Origin: JANLQX01 sp031423635 | GTDB lineage: Bacteria; Actinomycetota; Acidimicrobiia; Acidimicrobiales; JANYDT01 | Reading direction: 5' to 3' | Assembly: GCA_031423635.1 (NCBI GenBank) | Contig: JANPFX010000099.1 | Coordinates: forward strand, 1 to 10,992 | DNA: 10,992 nt | Translations under genes and position numbers: made by a program | The notes under the pieces: generated by a model | Told to the model about the DNA's origin: nothing | Database searches by the model: none | Seen by the model: only the letters and a program-made list of their open reading frames with translations | In this document: in pieces, positions 1 through 6,325 of the stretch | Layout: the number at the start of each line of letters is the position of its first letter | Numbering within the stretch: the first letter of the stretch is position 1

Positions 1-3
1 TAG

Positions 4-21
4 TGAGTGAGTGCTCACTCA
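4..21. promoter_or_regulatory. 18-bp palindrome resembling a TetR-family operator
   Basis: TGAGTGAG (4-11) and CTCACTCA (14-21) are perfect inverted arms around a 2-bp centre. Length and symmetry fit operators of TetR-family regulators; the Bacillus FadR site (TGAATGA, short centre, TCATTCA) has the same form. The site lies just before the point where the reading frame of the downstream gene closes, so it may belong to a gene left of the window. It could also fold as a short hairpin. Function is inferred from form only. Confidence 0.4.
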
Positions 22-30
22 TCAACCTGA

Positions 31-1953
31 TATGTTGCCGGCGACTGCGATATCGGACAACTCCCGGAGTCGCCGCTGTCCGCCGCAATACTCCGGGCCC
101 CAATTTCGAAGGCTGGTTTCAACGGCACGATCACGTACCGAAGCACCGCGACCGGCCAGGCGCAGAACGATCAGAATTTCGGCGAGACCGTCGATGTCGT
201 GCCAGGAGTCGATGTCAGCGTCTTTGCCTCCGGTCTGCGCAATCCCTACGACATGGTTTTCACCACGAGCGGACGCCTGTATGCGGCTGACAACGGACCG
301 AACGACACGTTCGGCGCGGCTTCGACTTCGGCAACTACCCAGTCGGCAGATCCCGACGCACCGGATGAGCTCATCCACGTCGCCGAGGGCAGTTACTACG
401 GCCATCCCAACCGCAACCGCGGGCGTTACGCAACCCAGCAGTATGTCTACCGGGATCCAACGGTTCCCGCCATCCTCGGTCGCTACTCGCCGCCGCTTGC
501 GACCGTGGCATCGTCGGCCGACGGAATCGATGAGTACCGTTCCACGACGTTCAACAGCGCGATGCGCGGAAACCTCCTCATCCAGAAACTCGATGGGGCA
601 CTGTTCCGAGCACAGCTCGATGGTGCTGGCACCGCGGTCACCTCGCTCTCGACCCTCGCTACGCCATCAGGACTTGATGTGGTGACCGGACCGGGTGGGG
701 CAATTCTGACTGTCGACTACAACGGCAATCAGTTGAAGGTCATGCGACCGAGCAATCCGTCAGCGCCGGCAGTCGCTGCGGTCGACATCTTCCCGTGGCG
801 TGGTCGACCCGATGGCATCACACCGTTTGTGATCGGTGGCGTTGGATTCAGCAGCGCAGCGACGACAACCGTCACGATCGGCGGAATACCGGCAGCCATC
901 ACTTCGGTGTCGCCGACGCGGATTCGTGGCTTTGTGCCTGCGATGTCCAGCCCGTCAGCTGCGCTCCTCGACGTTGTGGTACTGAGTGGAGGCGTGACGT
1001 CGACAATCAGCGGTGCGTTCCGACCCGTCCTTGTCGCGGGCAGCGGAACGGGAATATGGCAGGCAGCACCGCCGCTTCCGGCAGCGATCGGCGAGGTTGC
1101 CGGTGGCGTCATCAACGGTGTGCTCTACCTCGTCGGTGAGGCAAACTCGGCGACATTCGCTTTCGACCTGGCGTCGAGAACCTGGCAGTCCGCACCGGCT
1201 CGGCCGTTCCCTGGCAATCATCACAGTGCGGAGGTGATCGGCAACAAGCTCTATCTCTTCGGGGGACTCGGTGGTGGTTCCGAAGGACGCGTGCAGATCT
1301 TTGATCCCGCTACTGGTGCATGGAGCTCTGGTGCCACCGCACCGTTCCTCGCAGGCTCATCCTCAACGGCTCGTATCAACGGACTCGTTTACATGGCGGG
1401 CGGTATTTCGGGCACCTCGACGGTGAACTCGGCAGCGGTCTACAACCCGACGACAAACACGTGGTCTTCGATCGTGCCGATGCCGCTCGCGCGCAACCAC
1501 GCAGCCGCCGGGACCGACGGGCAGCGACTGTTCATCTTCGGCGGTCGAGGCCCAGGCAGCGGCGACGGGAACTTTGTCGCCGATGGCTTCAACGATGTGC
1601 AGATCTACGACCCGGTGACCAACACCTGGCAGTGCAGTTGCACGTCGGGTTCAACAATTCCGCCGTTGCCACAAAAGCGCGGCGGGATGGGACGTGCAGC
1701 GTTCTTCAACGGCGGGTTCTACGTGATCGGTGGCGAAACCACCGCCACCGGCACGGGTCAGGTCGCCGGAAACGTCTACAACCGGGTCGATGTGTACAAC
1801 CCCGTCAGCCAGACCTGGCGGCTCGAGGCGACTCTGCCGACCGCACGTCACGGCATCTACCCGCTCGCGTACGACGGCAAGATCCTCGTCGCAGGTGGAG
1901 GGATTCAAGCTGGCGGATCGGAGTCGACGGTCTTTGAGTTCTTCACTCGCTGA
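31..1953 (+). CDS. 5'-truncated glucose/sorbosone dehydrogenase-like propeller with IPT/TIG and Kelch domains
   Basis: Frame 1 is open from base 31 to the TGA at 1951-1953 (about 640 codons). The first part contains LPESPLSAAIL, FASGLRNPYDMVF, LYAADNGPN and GSYYGHPNRNRG, which match the C-terminal half of soluble PQQ glucose/sorbosone dehydrogenase-like six-bladed propellers. A segment encoded at about 780-1020 (FVIGGVGFSSAATTTVTIGG, then ITSVSPTRIRGFVP) looks like an IPT/TIG immunoglobulin-like domain. From about 1050 on there are roughly six Kelch blades, each with a FDPATGAW- or YNPTTNTW-type strand and a GG pair. Such proteins are normally exported, but no signal peptide is present, because TGA at 28-30 and TAG/TGA at 1-6 close the frame. 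A GTG at 199 gives 584 residues but would discard family-like residues upstream and has no clear ribosome site. The gene is therefore a 5'-cut or frameshifted copy. Whether it binds PQQ or sugar cannot be told. Confidence 0.72.
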   Translation, partial: YVAGDCDIGQLPESPLSAAILRAPISKAGFNGTITYRSTATGQAQNDQNFGETVDVVPGVDVSVFASGLRNPYDMVFTTSGRLYAADNGPNDTFGAASTSATTQSADPDAPDELIHVAEGSYYGHPNRNRGRYATQQYVYRDPTVPAILGRYSPPLATVASSADGIDEYRSTTFNSAMRGNLLIQKLDGALFRAQLDGAGTAVTSLSTLATPSGLDVVTGPGGAILTVDYNGNQLKVMRPSNPSAPAVAAVDIFPWRGRPDGITPFVIGGVGFSSAATTTVTIGGIPAAITSVSPTRIRGFVPAMSSPSAALLDVVVLSGGVTSTISGAFRPVLVAGSGTGIWQAAPPLPAAIGEVAGGVINGVLYLVGEANSATFAFDLASRTWQSAPARPFPGNHHSAEVIGNKLYLFGGLGGGSEGRVQIFDPATGAWSSGATAPFLAGSSSTARINGLVYMAGGISGTSTVNSAAVYNPTTNTWSSIVPMPLARNHAAAGTDGQRLFIFGGRGPGSGDGNFVADGFNDVQIYDPVTNTWQCSCTSGSTIPPLPQKRGGMGRAAFFNGGFYVIGGETTATGTGQVAGNVYNRVDVYNPVSQTWRLEATLPTARHGIYPLAYDGKILVAGGGIQAGGSESTVFEFFTR

Positions 1954-2038
1954 TCTCGGCCAAGCACCGGCGACGCGAAATCACCACGTAAGAACGACTT
2001 CGAGGTCGAGGAGTCCAAGACCGATGGCAATCAGGCCG

Positions 2039-2061
2039 ACCGCAGACGGGAGGTCTGCGGT
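2039..2061. terminator. stem-loop between convergent genes, possible bidirectional terminator
   Basis: ACCGCAGAC (2039-2047) pairs with GTCTGCGGT (2053-2061) around the loop GGGAG, a perfect 9-bp stem. It lies between the stop of the Kelch protein gene at 1953 and the stop of the minus-strand membrane protein gene at 2138. There is no T-run on either side, so it is not a classical intrinsic terminator; position and stem are the only arguments. Confidence 0.4.
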
Positions 2062-2137
2062 ACCGCTGATCCAGCCATGGTGACCGAGGGCGAAGTCGCT
2101 GAGGACCGTAATTTCATCGTGGCGGAGCCGACGAGGT

Positions 2138-2539
2138 TCAGTCGACCACTCGGACAGGCGTGCGGTCTCGTCGCATCGTGACCACGACGGCGACGAGGGT
2201 GGCGACGATGACCAGGGCGGAGATGACGGTGATGAAGGCGCTGGTATCGATGAAGAGGCCCGGCAGGACCATGAGTGCGTTGATGATCAGGGCTGCGGCG
2301 TTGATGCGGATCGCTTTGCGGTTTCCCGAGTTCCACGCTGCGATGGCACACACGACCGAGACCATCCCGATCGCGGCGTTCAGCAACAGAAGCGCGAACG
2401 GCGGCTTCTCGGCGCCCCAGTCGATGTCGAGGAAGAGGAAGGGGAGATTCCCGAGGCCGATGACGGCGGACAGGGCGAGGCCTGCGCGCACCGTGGCGTT
2501 GGGGATGAGCTGGCTCGGTTGTGCGGTGATGGCTGACAT
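2138..2539 (-). CDS. small four-helix membrane protein, unknown function
   Basis: Encodes 133 residues starting MSAITAQPSQL. The start is fixed by a perfect AGGAGG placed 5 nt before the ATG (2537-2539); the frame extends to 2701, but the upstream residues are polar and have no such site. Four hydrophobic stretches are visible at about residues 16-38, 46-66, 76-94 and 98-118, joined by short loops with a WNSGNRK turn between helices 2 and 3. The protein ends in a basic tail, MRRDRTPVRVVD. I do not recognise a named family. It is divergent from the response regulator/histidine kinase pair (start-to-start gap 152 bp). Genes placed like this are often the target of the adjacent two-component system, and a small membrane protein next to a membrane kinase could also be an accessory sensor or an envelope-stress effector. 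Both roles are inferred. Confidence 0.8.
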   Translation of the reverse strand: MSAITAQPSQLIPNATVRAGLALSAVIGLGNLPFLFLDIDWGAEKPPFALLLLNAAIGMVSVVCAIAAWNSGNRKAIRINAAALIINALMVLPGLFIDTSAFITVISALVIVATLVAVVVTMRRDRTPVRVVD

Positions 2540-2544
2540 TGTTA

Positions 2545-2550
2545 CCTCCT
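2545..2550 (-). promoter_or_regulatory. strong ribosome binding site of the membrane protein gene
   Basis: On the minus strand AGGAGG stands 5 nt before the ATG at 2539. It decides the start of the 133-residue protein against the longer frame that begins at 2701. Confidence 0.75.
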
Positions 2551-2616
2551 GTAGCGGTTGGAGTTTCAGCATCACGTGACGGTACGTCCCGTGCCCAGAG
2601 CCGAAGCCCCCGATGT

Positions 2617-2647
2617 CCTCCTGCGGGTTCGGGAAGAACTCGGGAGG
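2617..2647. promoter_or_regulatory. composite dyad in the divergent promoter region
   Basis: CCTCC (2617-2621) and GGAGG (2643-2647) enclose a second dyad, GTTC (2627-2630) and GAAC (2636-2639), around the 5-bp centre GGGAA. The dyad lies between the divergent starts of the membrane protein gene (2539) and the response regulator gene (2692). LuxR/NarL-type regulators bind inverted repeats, so autoregulation is possible. The inner and outer arms are short, and chance pairing in GC-rich DNA is a real alternative. Confidence 0.25.
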
Positions 2648-2691
2648 TTGTTCCCGGTCTGCGGTGACGTCGACACTGCCATGATGAGGAC

Positions 2692-3357
2692 GTGTCGACA
2701 CCGCCGCCCATCAGAATCGTCGTCGCTGACGATCATCCGGTCGTGCGGAACGGGCTCGTCGCCTTGTTGCGCTCGATCCCCGGGCTCGATGTGGTCGGCG
2801 AGGCAGCGGACGGCGATGCGGCGGTGCGGGCCGCCGAGGAGCACAAGCCCGACGTGATCCTCATGGACGTCCGGATGCCGGGGACCGATGGCATCGAGGC
2901 CACGCGCAGGATCAGGACCCAGACGCCGGGGTGCCGGGTGCTGATCCTCACGATGTTCGACGACGACGCCACCGTGTTCACGGCGATGAAGGCAGGAGCG
3001 CAGGGGTACCTCCTCAAGGAGTCCGATCAGGACGACATCGTCCGAGCTGTGCACGGGGTCGTCGCCGGTGAGGCCATCTTCGGTCCGGGCGTCGCGGCGC
3101 GGGTGCTCGGGTACTTCGCGGCACCTCCCGCGGCGATCGGAGTGGTCGACCCGTTTCCTGATCTGACCGACCGGGAACGCACGATCCTCGGTCTCCTCGC
3201 CCAAGGCAAGCGCAATGCCGAGATCGCCGCGGAGACGTACCTGTCGACGAAGACCGTGAGCAACCATCTCACGTCGATCTTCGCCAAGCTCCAGGTTGTC
3301 GGTCGGGGCGAGGCGATCGTGCGTGCCCGGGAGGGCGGGTTGGGCACCACGACGTGA
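2692..3357 (+). CDS. NarL/FixJ-family response regulator
   Basis: Encodes 221 residues, the usual length for the family. An N-terminal receiver domain (about 6-122) carries the acidic pair D13/D14, the phosphoacceptor D59 in ILMDVRMPG, the switch residue T87 and the conserved K109 in YLLKES. A LuxR-type helix-turn-helix occupies about 155-215 (LTDRERTILGLLAQGKRNAE, then a recognition helix in TKTVSNHLTSIFAKLQV). All key residues are present, so it should be an active phosphorylation-dependent transcription factor. The GTG at 2692 is the only usable start near the domain boundary; GAGGA is too close to it to be a good ribosome site. The stop overlaps the GTG start of the histidine kinase (GTGA), so the two are translationally coupled. 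Its stimulus is unknown. Confidence 0.93.
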   Translation: MSTPPPIRIVVADDHPVVRNGLVALLRSIPGLDVVGEAADGDAAVRAAEEHKPDVILMDVRMPGTDGIEATRRIRTQTPGCRVLILTMFDDDATVFTAMKAGAQGYLLKESDQDDIVRAVHGVVAGEAIFGPGVAARVLGYFAAPPAAIGVVDPFPDLTDRERTILGLLAQGKRNAEIAAETYLSTKTVSNHLTSIFAKLQVVGRGEAIVRAREGGLGTTT

Positions 3358-5093
3358 GCGAGCTCGCGATCATGATGGCTGCGGTCGTCCTGGCCGCGTC
3401 GACCGGGGCCAGCGGCATTGCACTCCGGCGGACGACGAGCCGACTTGCCGGCACCCTGTTGCTGGTCAGTTCGGCAGGGGTGATCGCCGCCCTGCTCGTT
3501 CACGTTGCTGATCAGTCGACGCTGGCCCGGTTCCTGGTGACCGGATCGTTGCTGCTGCCGGGCTCGTTCGCCATCCTTGCCTATCCGCTCGTCAGCCTCC
3601 GCAACGGGTTCGAGTTCTGTCTGTGGGTGACCGCCGCGGGCGCGGGAGTGATCGCGACGGTCGTCACTTCCAACTTCGAGATCTCCGCGACACTCGGTGG
3701 GGTCGTCCTGCTCGCTCTGGTCGGTCACGCCGGGTGGGTGCTCGAGGCCGGCGACGACAGGGACCGGGAAGCGATCCTCTGGCTCGGGCTCGCCGCCCTC
3801 ACCTCCGCGTTGGTCTTCACGATCCTGGCCTCCCAGTTCGGTGTTGCGGGCGCCACCGTCGGTGCGATCCCGGCGGCCGCTATCGGGCCGGCGATGGTCA
3901 TCGGTGTTCGGCGACCCGGGTTGACCGATATCCGGTCACTCGTCGTCTCCGTGGTGGTGTTCGCCGTCGTGGCCGTGAGCTACCTGTCGGTGTTCATCGG
4001 CATCGCTGCCGTCTTCGATCCCGTCGGAATCGGCGATCCCCCGGCCGCACTCTTCGCGTCCGTCGGGCTCGTGCTCGCCGCCGGATACCAGCCCCTCCGC
4101 ATCGTGCTCCGCGGCCTCATCGACGAGCTGCTCTTCGGCCAACGGCCCGACCCCCTCGTTGCCGCGACCACGGTGGCCGACAGCGTCGGGGACGACCCGC
4201 TGCTCGCACTGCGGGCGATCCGGGAGGCGTTGTTGCTTCCCTACGCCAGCATCTCGACCGATGGCACCGAACTCGCCGCGTCCGGCACTGCGGTCACAGA
4301 GACTCGACGGTTGCCGCTGCTGCGGGACGGAGAGACCGTCGGGGAGATCGTGGTCGGGCTTCGCCCCGGCGAACTGAGGCTGTCGGCAGGGGACGAACAG
4401 GTGCTGCGGATCGTCGGGCCGCTCCTCGCCCAGACGTTACGTGCACGTGCGCTCGCGCTCGACCTCAAGGAGTCGCGGACGGCCGCGATCGCGGCGATCG
4501 AGGAGGAACGTCGTCGCCTCCGTCGGGATCTGCACGACGGACTGGGCCCGACCCTGTCGGGCATCGCTCACACCGCCGCTGCGGCGCGAAACACCATGAC
4601 CACCAACCCCAGCGCAACCGACGCTCTCCTGCAGGGACTGCGGTCCGACGCCGCTGCAGCCGTCGGAGAGATCCGCCGGCTCGTCTACAACATGCGTCCA
4701 CCGGCGCTCGACGAACTCGGCCTCGTCGCCGCGCTTCGCCAGCAGGTCAGCGTCATACGCACCCCCACCGGAAGCCCGATGCACGTGTTCGTGGAGGCCG
4801 ACGAGCTCCCGACGCTCCCGGCGTCCGTCGAAGTCGCCGCTTTCCGTATCGCGACCGAGGCCGTGACGAACTCGGCTCGGCACAGTGGCACAGACCAGGT
4901 CTGGCTACAGATCAGACACGAGCACGACCACCTCGAAGTCACCGTTCGCGACGAAGGCGCCCCTGGAGCGGCATGGGTCTCGGGCGTGGGCCTGTCCTCC
5001 ATGCGGGAGCGGGCGGCCGAGATCGGCGGATCCGTCGACATCGTGTCGAACGGCAGCGGCTCACGAGTCCACGCGCTGCTGCCTCTCGACTAA
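3354..5093 (+). CDS. membrane-bound HisKA_3 sensor histidine kinase (NarL-type partner)
   Basis: Encodes 579 residues. The N-terminal 250 residues are almost all hydrophobic, with about eight predicted membrane helices and only short loops, so the sensor probably responds within or near the membrane. Residues 245-268 (YQPLRIVLRGLIDELLFGQR) form the linker seen in many actinobacterial NarL-type kinases; 269-365 looks GAF-like. The HisKA_3 dimerisation region holds the H-box EERRRLRRDLHDGLGPTLSG with phosphoacceptor H394. The HATPase_c domain has an N-box at EAVTNSARHS (N506), a G1 box at VRDEGAPG (D533) and a G2 box at GVGLSSM. The kinase appears complete and is encoded by the same operon as the response regulator (4-bp overlap). 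Its gene is the last chromosomal gene before the integrative element and would have been convergent with the acyl-CoA dehydrogenase gene before integration. Confidence 0.93.
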   Translation: MSELAIMMAAVVLAASTGASGIALRRTTSRLAGTLLLVSSAGVIAALLVHVADQSTLARFLVTGSLLLPGSFAILAYPLVSLRNGFEFCLWVTAAGAGVIATVVTSNFEISATLGGVVLLALVGHAGWVLEAGDDRDREAILWLGLAALTSALVFTILASQFGVAGATVGAIPAAAIGPAMVIGVRRPGLTDIRSLVVSVVVFAVVAVSYLSVFIGIAAVFDPVGIGDPPAALFASVGLVLAAGYQPLRIVLRGLIDELLFGQRPDPLVAATTVADSVGDDPLLALRAIREALLLPYASISTDGTELAASGTAVTETRRLPLLRDGETVGEIVVGLRPGELRLSAGDEQVLRIVGPLLAQTLRARALALDLKESRTAAIAAIEEERRRLRRDLHDGLGPTLSGIAHTAAAARNTMTTNPSATDALLQGLRSDAAAAVGEIRRLVYNMRPPALDELGLVAALRQQVSVIRTPTGSPMHVFVEADELPTLPASVEVAAFRIATEAVTNSARHSGTDQVWLQIRHEHDHLEVTVRDEGAPGAAWVSGVGLSSMRERAAEIGGSVDIVSNGSGSRVHALLPLD

Positions 5094-5194
5094 CACCCAT
5101 CAGCCCGGCGGGAACGTCGGGGCGCGCCTTGATCAGCCCGCAACCGATGAGATACCCCTGCCAGCGCGTCGGCGCGTCGACGAACGCGGCGGTT

Positions 5195-5282
5195 GGACGA
5201 GAACTACTCAATCCTCAAGCCAGATATGGCTCGTGCGATCACCAGCTGCTGAATCTCCGACGTTCCCTCAAAGATCGTGTGG
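5195..5282 (-). repeat. left att site (88-bp direct repeat, duplicated acyl-CoA dehydrogenase 3' end)
   Basis: This copy is identical over 88 bp to 10193-10280. Read on the minus strand it encodes the last 25 residues of the acyl-CoA dehydrogenase (HTIFEGTSEIQQ... to the stop) without the rest of the gene. Sequence diverges at once on the left side (5194 against 10192) and almost at once on the right (5283 against 10281), as expected for an att core made by site-specific recombination. Confidence 0.9.
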
Positions 5283-5375
5283 CTCATTTCGGGGTGTCAA
5301 GGGCGTGTTGCGCAGGGCTGTGACGTGCGGCTTCGATTCCGGTGGGTCCGGTCTGTAGTGGTCGATCCGGGCAGT

Positions 5376-5406
5376 ACTAGGAATGATCTTCGAAACGATC
5401 TTCGAA
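5376..5406. repeat. candidate integrase/excisionase binding repeats near the left att site
   Basis: GATCTTCGAA occurs at 5385-5394 and again at 5397-5406, a 12-bp period. Directly before them ACTAGGAAT (5376-5384) differs by one base from the ACTAGGGAT pair beside the right att site. Arm-type sites of tyrosine integrases and sites for excision factors are short direct repeats placed like this, about 100 bp from the core. The assignment is an inference. Confidence 0.4.
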
Positions 5407-5407
5407 G

Positions 5408-5701
5408 TCAGTCTCGAACAAGTCCCATCATCGGCACGTGCGCGCCCTCGACGTTCCCGGCCCAACCGGGGTTCGTGAGAACGGTGAGTGAGGGCGCAGG
5501 AATGCTGTCGACCTCAGGGGATTGTTCGCTTCGACTGTCTTCGACCTTCTCGAGCGAAGACACTCGACGGGAGAGGAGCCGAGCGGCAGGCCCAAGCAAA
5601 TGAGCATCTCGCTGGCTGATGCTCTCTTCTGCTCGTTCCGCGACCTCCCTCAACCAGGATTCACGGGGTTCGGTTGATTTTGGGCGTCGATCGGAAATCA
5701 T
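5408..5701 (-). CDS. hypothetical 97-residue charged protein
   Basis: Starts MISDRRPKSTEPRESWLREV. The ATG (5699-5701) is preceded on the minus strand by GGAGG with a 4-nt spacer. No family is recognised. Residues 15-62 are rich in E, R and L with heptad-like spacing (WLREVAERAEESI, then ARLLSRRVSSLEKVED) and could form a helix or coiled coil; the last third is rich in P and G. There is no membrane segment and no cysteine cluster. The gene is divergent from abiEi with about 72 bp between starts, and its 3' end abuts the putative arm-type repeats of the left att site. A small basic or coiled-coil protein next to att could be an accessory factor of the element, but nothing in the sequence proves this. 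Codon use and the ribosome site support it as a gene. Confidence 0.55.
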   Translation of the reverse strand: MISDRRPKSTEPRESWLREVAERAEESISQRDAHLLGPAARLLSRRVSSLEKVEDSRSEQSPEVDSIPAPSLTVLTNPGWAGNVEGAHVPMMGLVRD

Positions 5702-5736
5702 CAGGCCTCCTTCGCTGTGAGGGTATCCCCAGGGTG

Positions 5737-5788
5737 TGACAATGGGTCATCGACTGGGGGAGTTGTCAACGATATGATGACATTTATG
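5737..5788 (+). promoter_or_regulatory. candidate abiE promoter and operator
   Basis: TGACA (5737-5741), TGTCA (5764-5768) and TGACA (5778-5782) recur here; the last two form an inverted pair with a 9-bp centre. TATGAT at 5773-5778 is a fair -10 box, and the ATG at 5786 lies 7 bp after it, which would give a leaderless mRNA. AbiEi antitoxins are known to repress their own operon by binding inverted repeats in the promoter, so the TGTCA/TGACA pair over the -10 box is a plausible operator. Confidence 0.4.
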
Positions 5789-6325
5789 CCATCAAGCCGG
5801 GAAATCCTCTACGCCCTCGCCGAGCCTCGCTCGGGCTGGATCACTGCTAGCGATGCAACTGCCGCCGGGGTTTCGCGCCAGCAACTCGCTCGATACGCCG
5901 AGAGCGGCGTTCTCCGACGCTCCCGCTACGGCGTCTACCGGTTCCGAGACTTTCCGGCGCAGCCCTTCGAGGATGTCATCGAAGTGTGCTTGTGGGCCGG
6001 ACCCGACGCCGTCGCCAGCCACGAGACAGCCCTTGCGGTTTACGGCCTCGGCGATGCCATGCCAGCGTCGATTCACATCACCGTGTCGCATCGCCTTCGA
6101 AAGCGGCGAACGGGGGTGATCGTTCACGTCGCCGCTTCCACGTCTGCGGATGTCGACACCCGAGACGGCGTTCCCATCACCTCAGCGACTCGGACCATTC
6201 GAGACATCGCAGTGCACACCACGGTCGACGACATCGCATCGATCGTTCGTGAAGCGGAGGAGCGTGGTCTTTTTCGCCGACGCGAAGCGCAGAAGCTGGC
6301 TGAAGAACTTGTGGGGTCGAAGTGA
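5774..6325 (+). CDS. abiEi: AbiEi-family antitoxin of a type IV toxin-antitoxin pair
   Basis: Encodes 183 residues from the ATG at 5774; the frame is open from a GTG at 5717, but the family match begins at about MPSSREILYALAEPRSGWIT. An N-terminal winged-helix part (ITASDATAAGVSRQQLARYA, then GVLRRSRYGVYRF) is the AbiEi_4-type DNA-binding domain. It is followed by the C-terminal antitoxin domain with SHETALAVYGLGD and ITSATRTIRDIA. The ATGs at 5774, 5777 and 5786 are all possible starts: GGGGGAG lies 11 nt before the first, and the third would suit a leaderless transcript. The stop overlaps the GTG of the toxin gene by 4 bp (GTGA). Members of the family neutralise AbiEii and repress the operon. 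AbiE systems block phage growth through growth arrest and also stabilise mobile elements; either role fits an element of this kind. Confidence 0.88.
   Translation: MMTFMPSSREILYALAEPRSGWITASDATAAGVSRQQLARYAESGVLRRSRYGVYRFRDFPAQPFEDVIEVCLWAGPDAVASHETALAVYGLGDAMPASIHITVSHRLRKRRTGVIVHVAASTSADVDTRDGVPITSATRTIRDIAVHTTVDDIASIVREAEERGLFRRREAQKLAEELVGSK

Noticed and set aside
22..405. Minus-strand 127-codon frame opposite the propeller gene
   Set aside because: The plus-strand frame has clear family motifs over this stretch; the minus frame is an arginine-rich shadow.
2540..2701. Longer N-terminus for the small membrane protein
   Set aside because: A perfect AGGAGG lies 5 nt before the ATG at 2539, and the added residues would cover the divergent promoter region.
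4939..5211. Minus-strand open frame over the end of the histidine kinase gene
   Set aside because: Most of it is antisense to the kinase gene and low in sense as a protein. Its first 35 residues look protein-like, but the frame starts with TTG inside the att repeat.
3623..5323. Long plus-strand frame overlapping the kinase gene
   Set aside because: Extremely rich in arginine and of low complexity, typical of a wrong-frame reading in GC-rich DNA; the kinase frame has all catalytic motifs.
5325..5350. tRNA-like T-arm string (GGCTTCGATTCCGG) near the left att site
   Set aside because: Only about three stem pairs form, and no acceptor, D or anticodon arm is found around it. The att core is clearly the acyl-CoA dehydrogenase end, so a tRNA remnant is not needed to explain the site.
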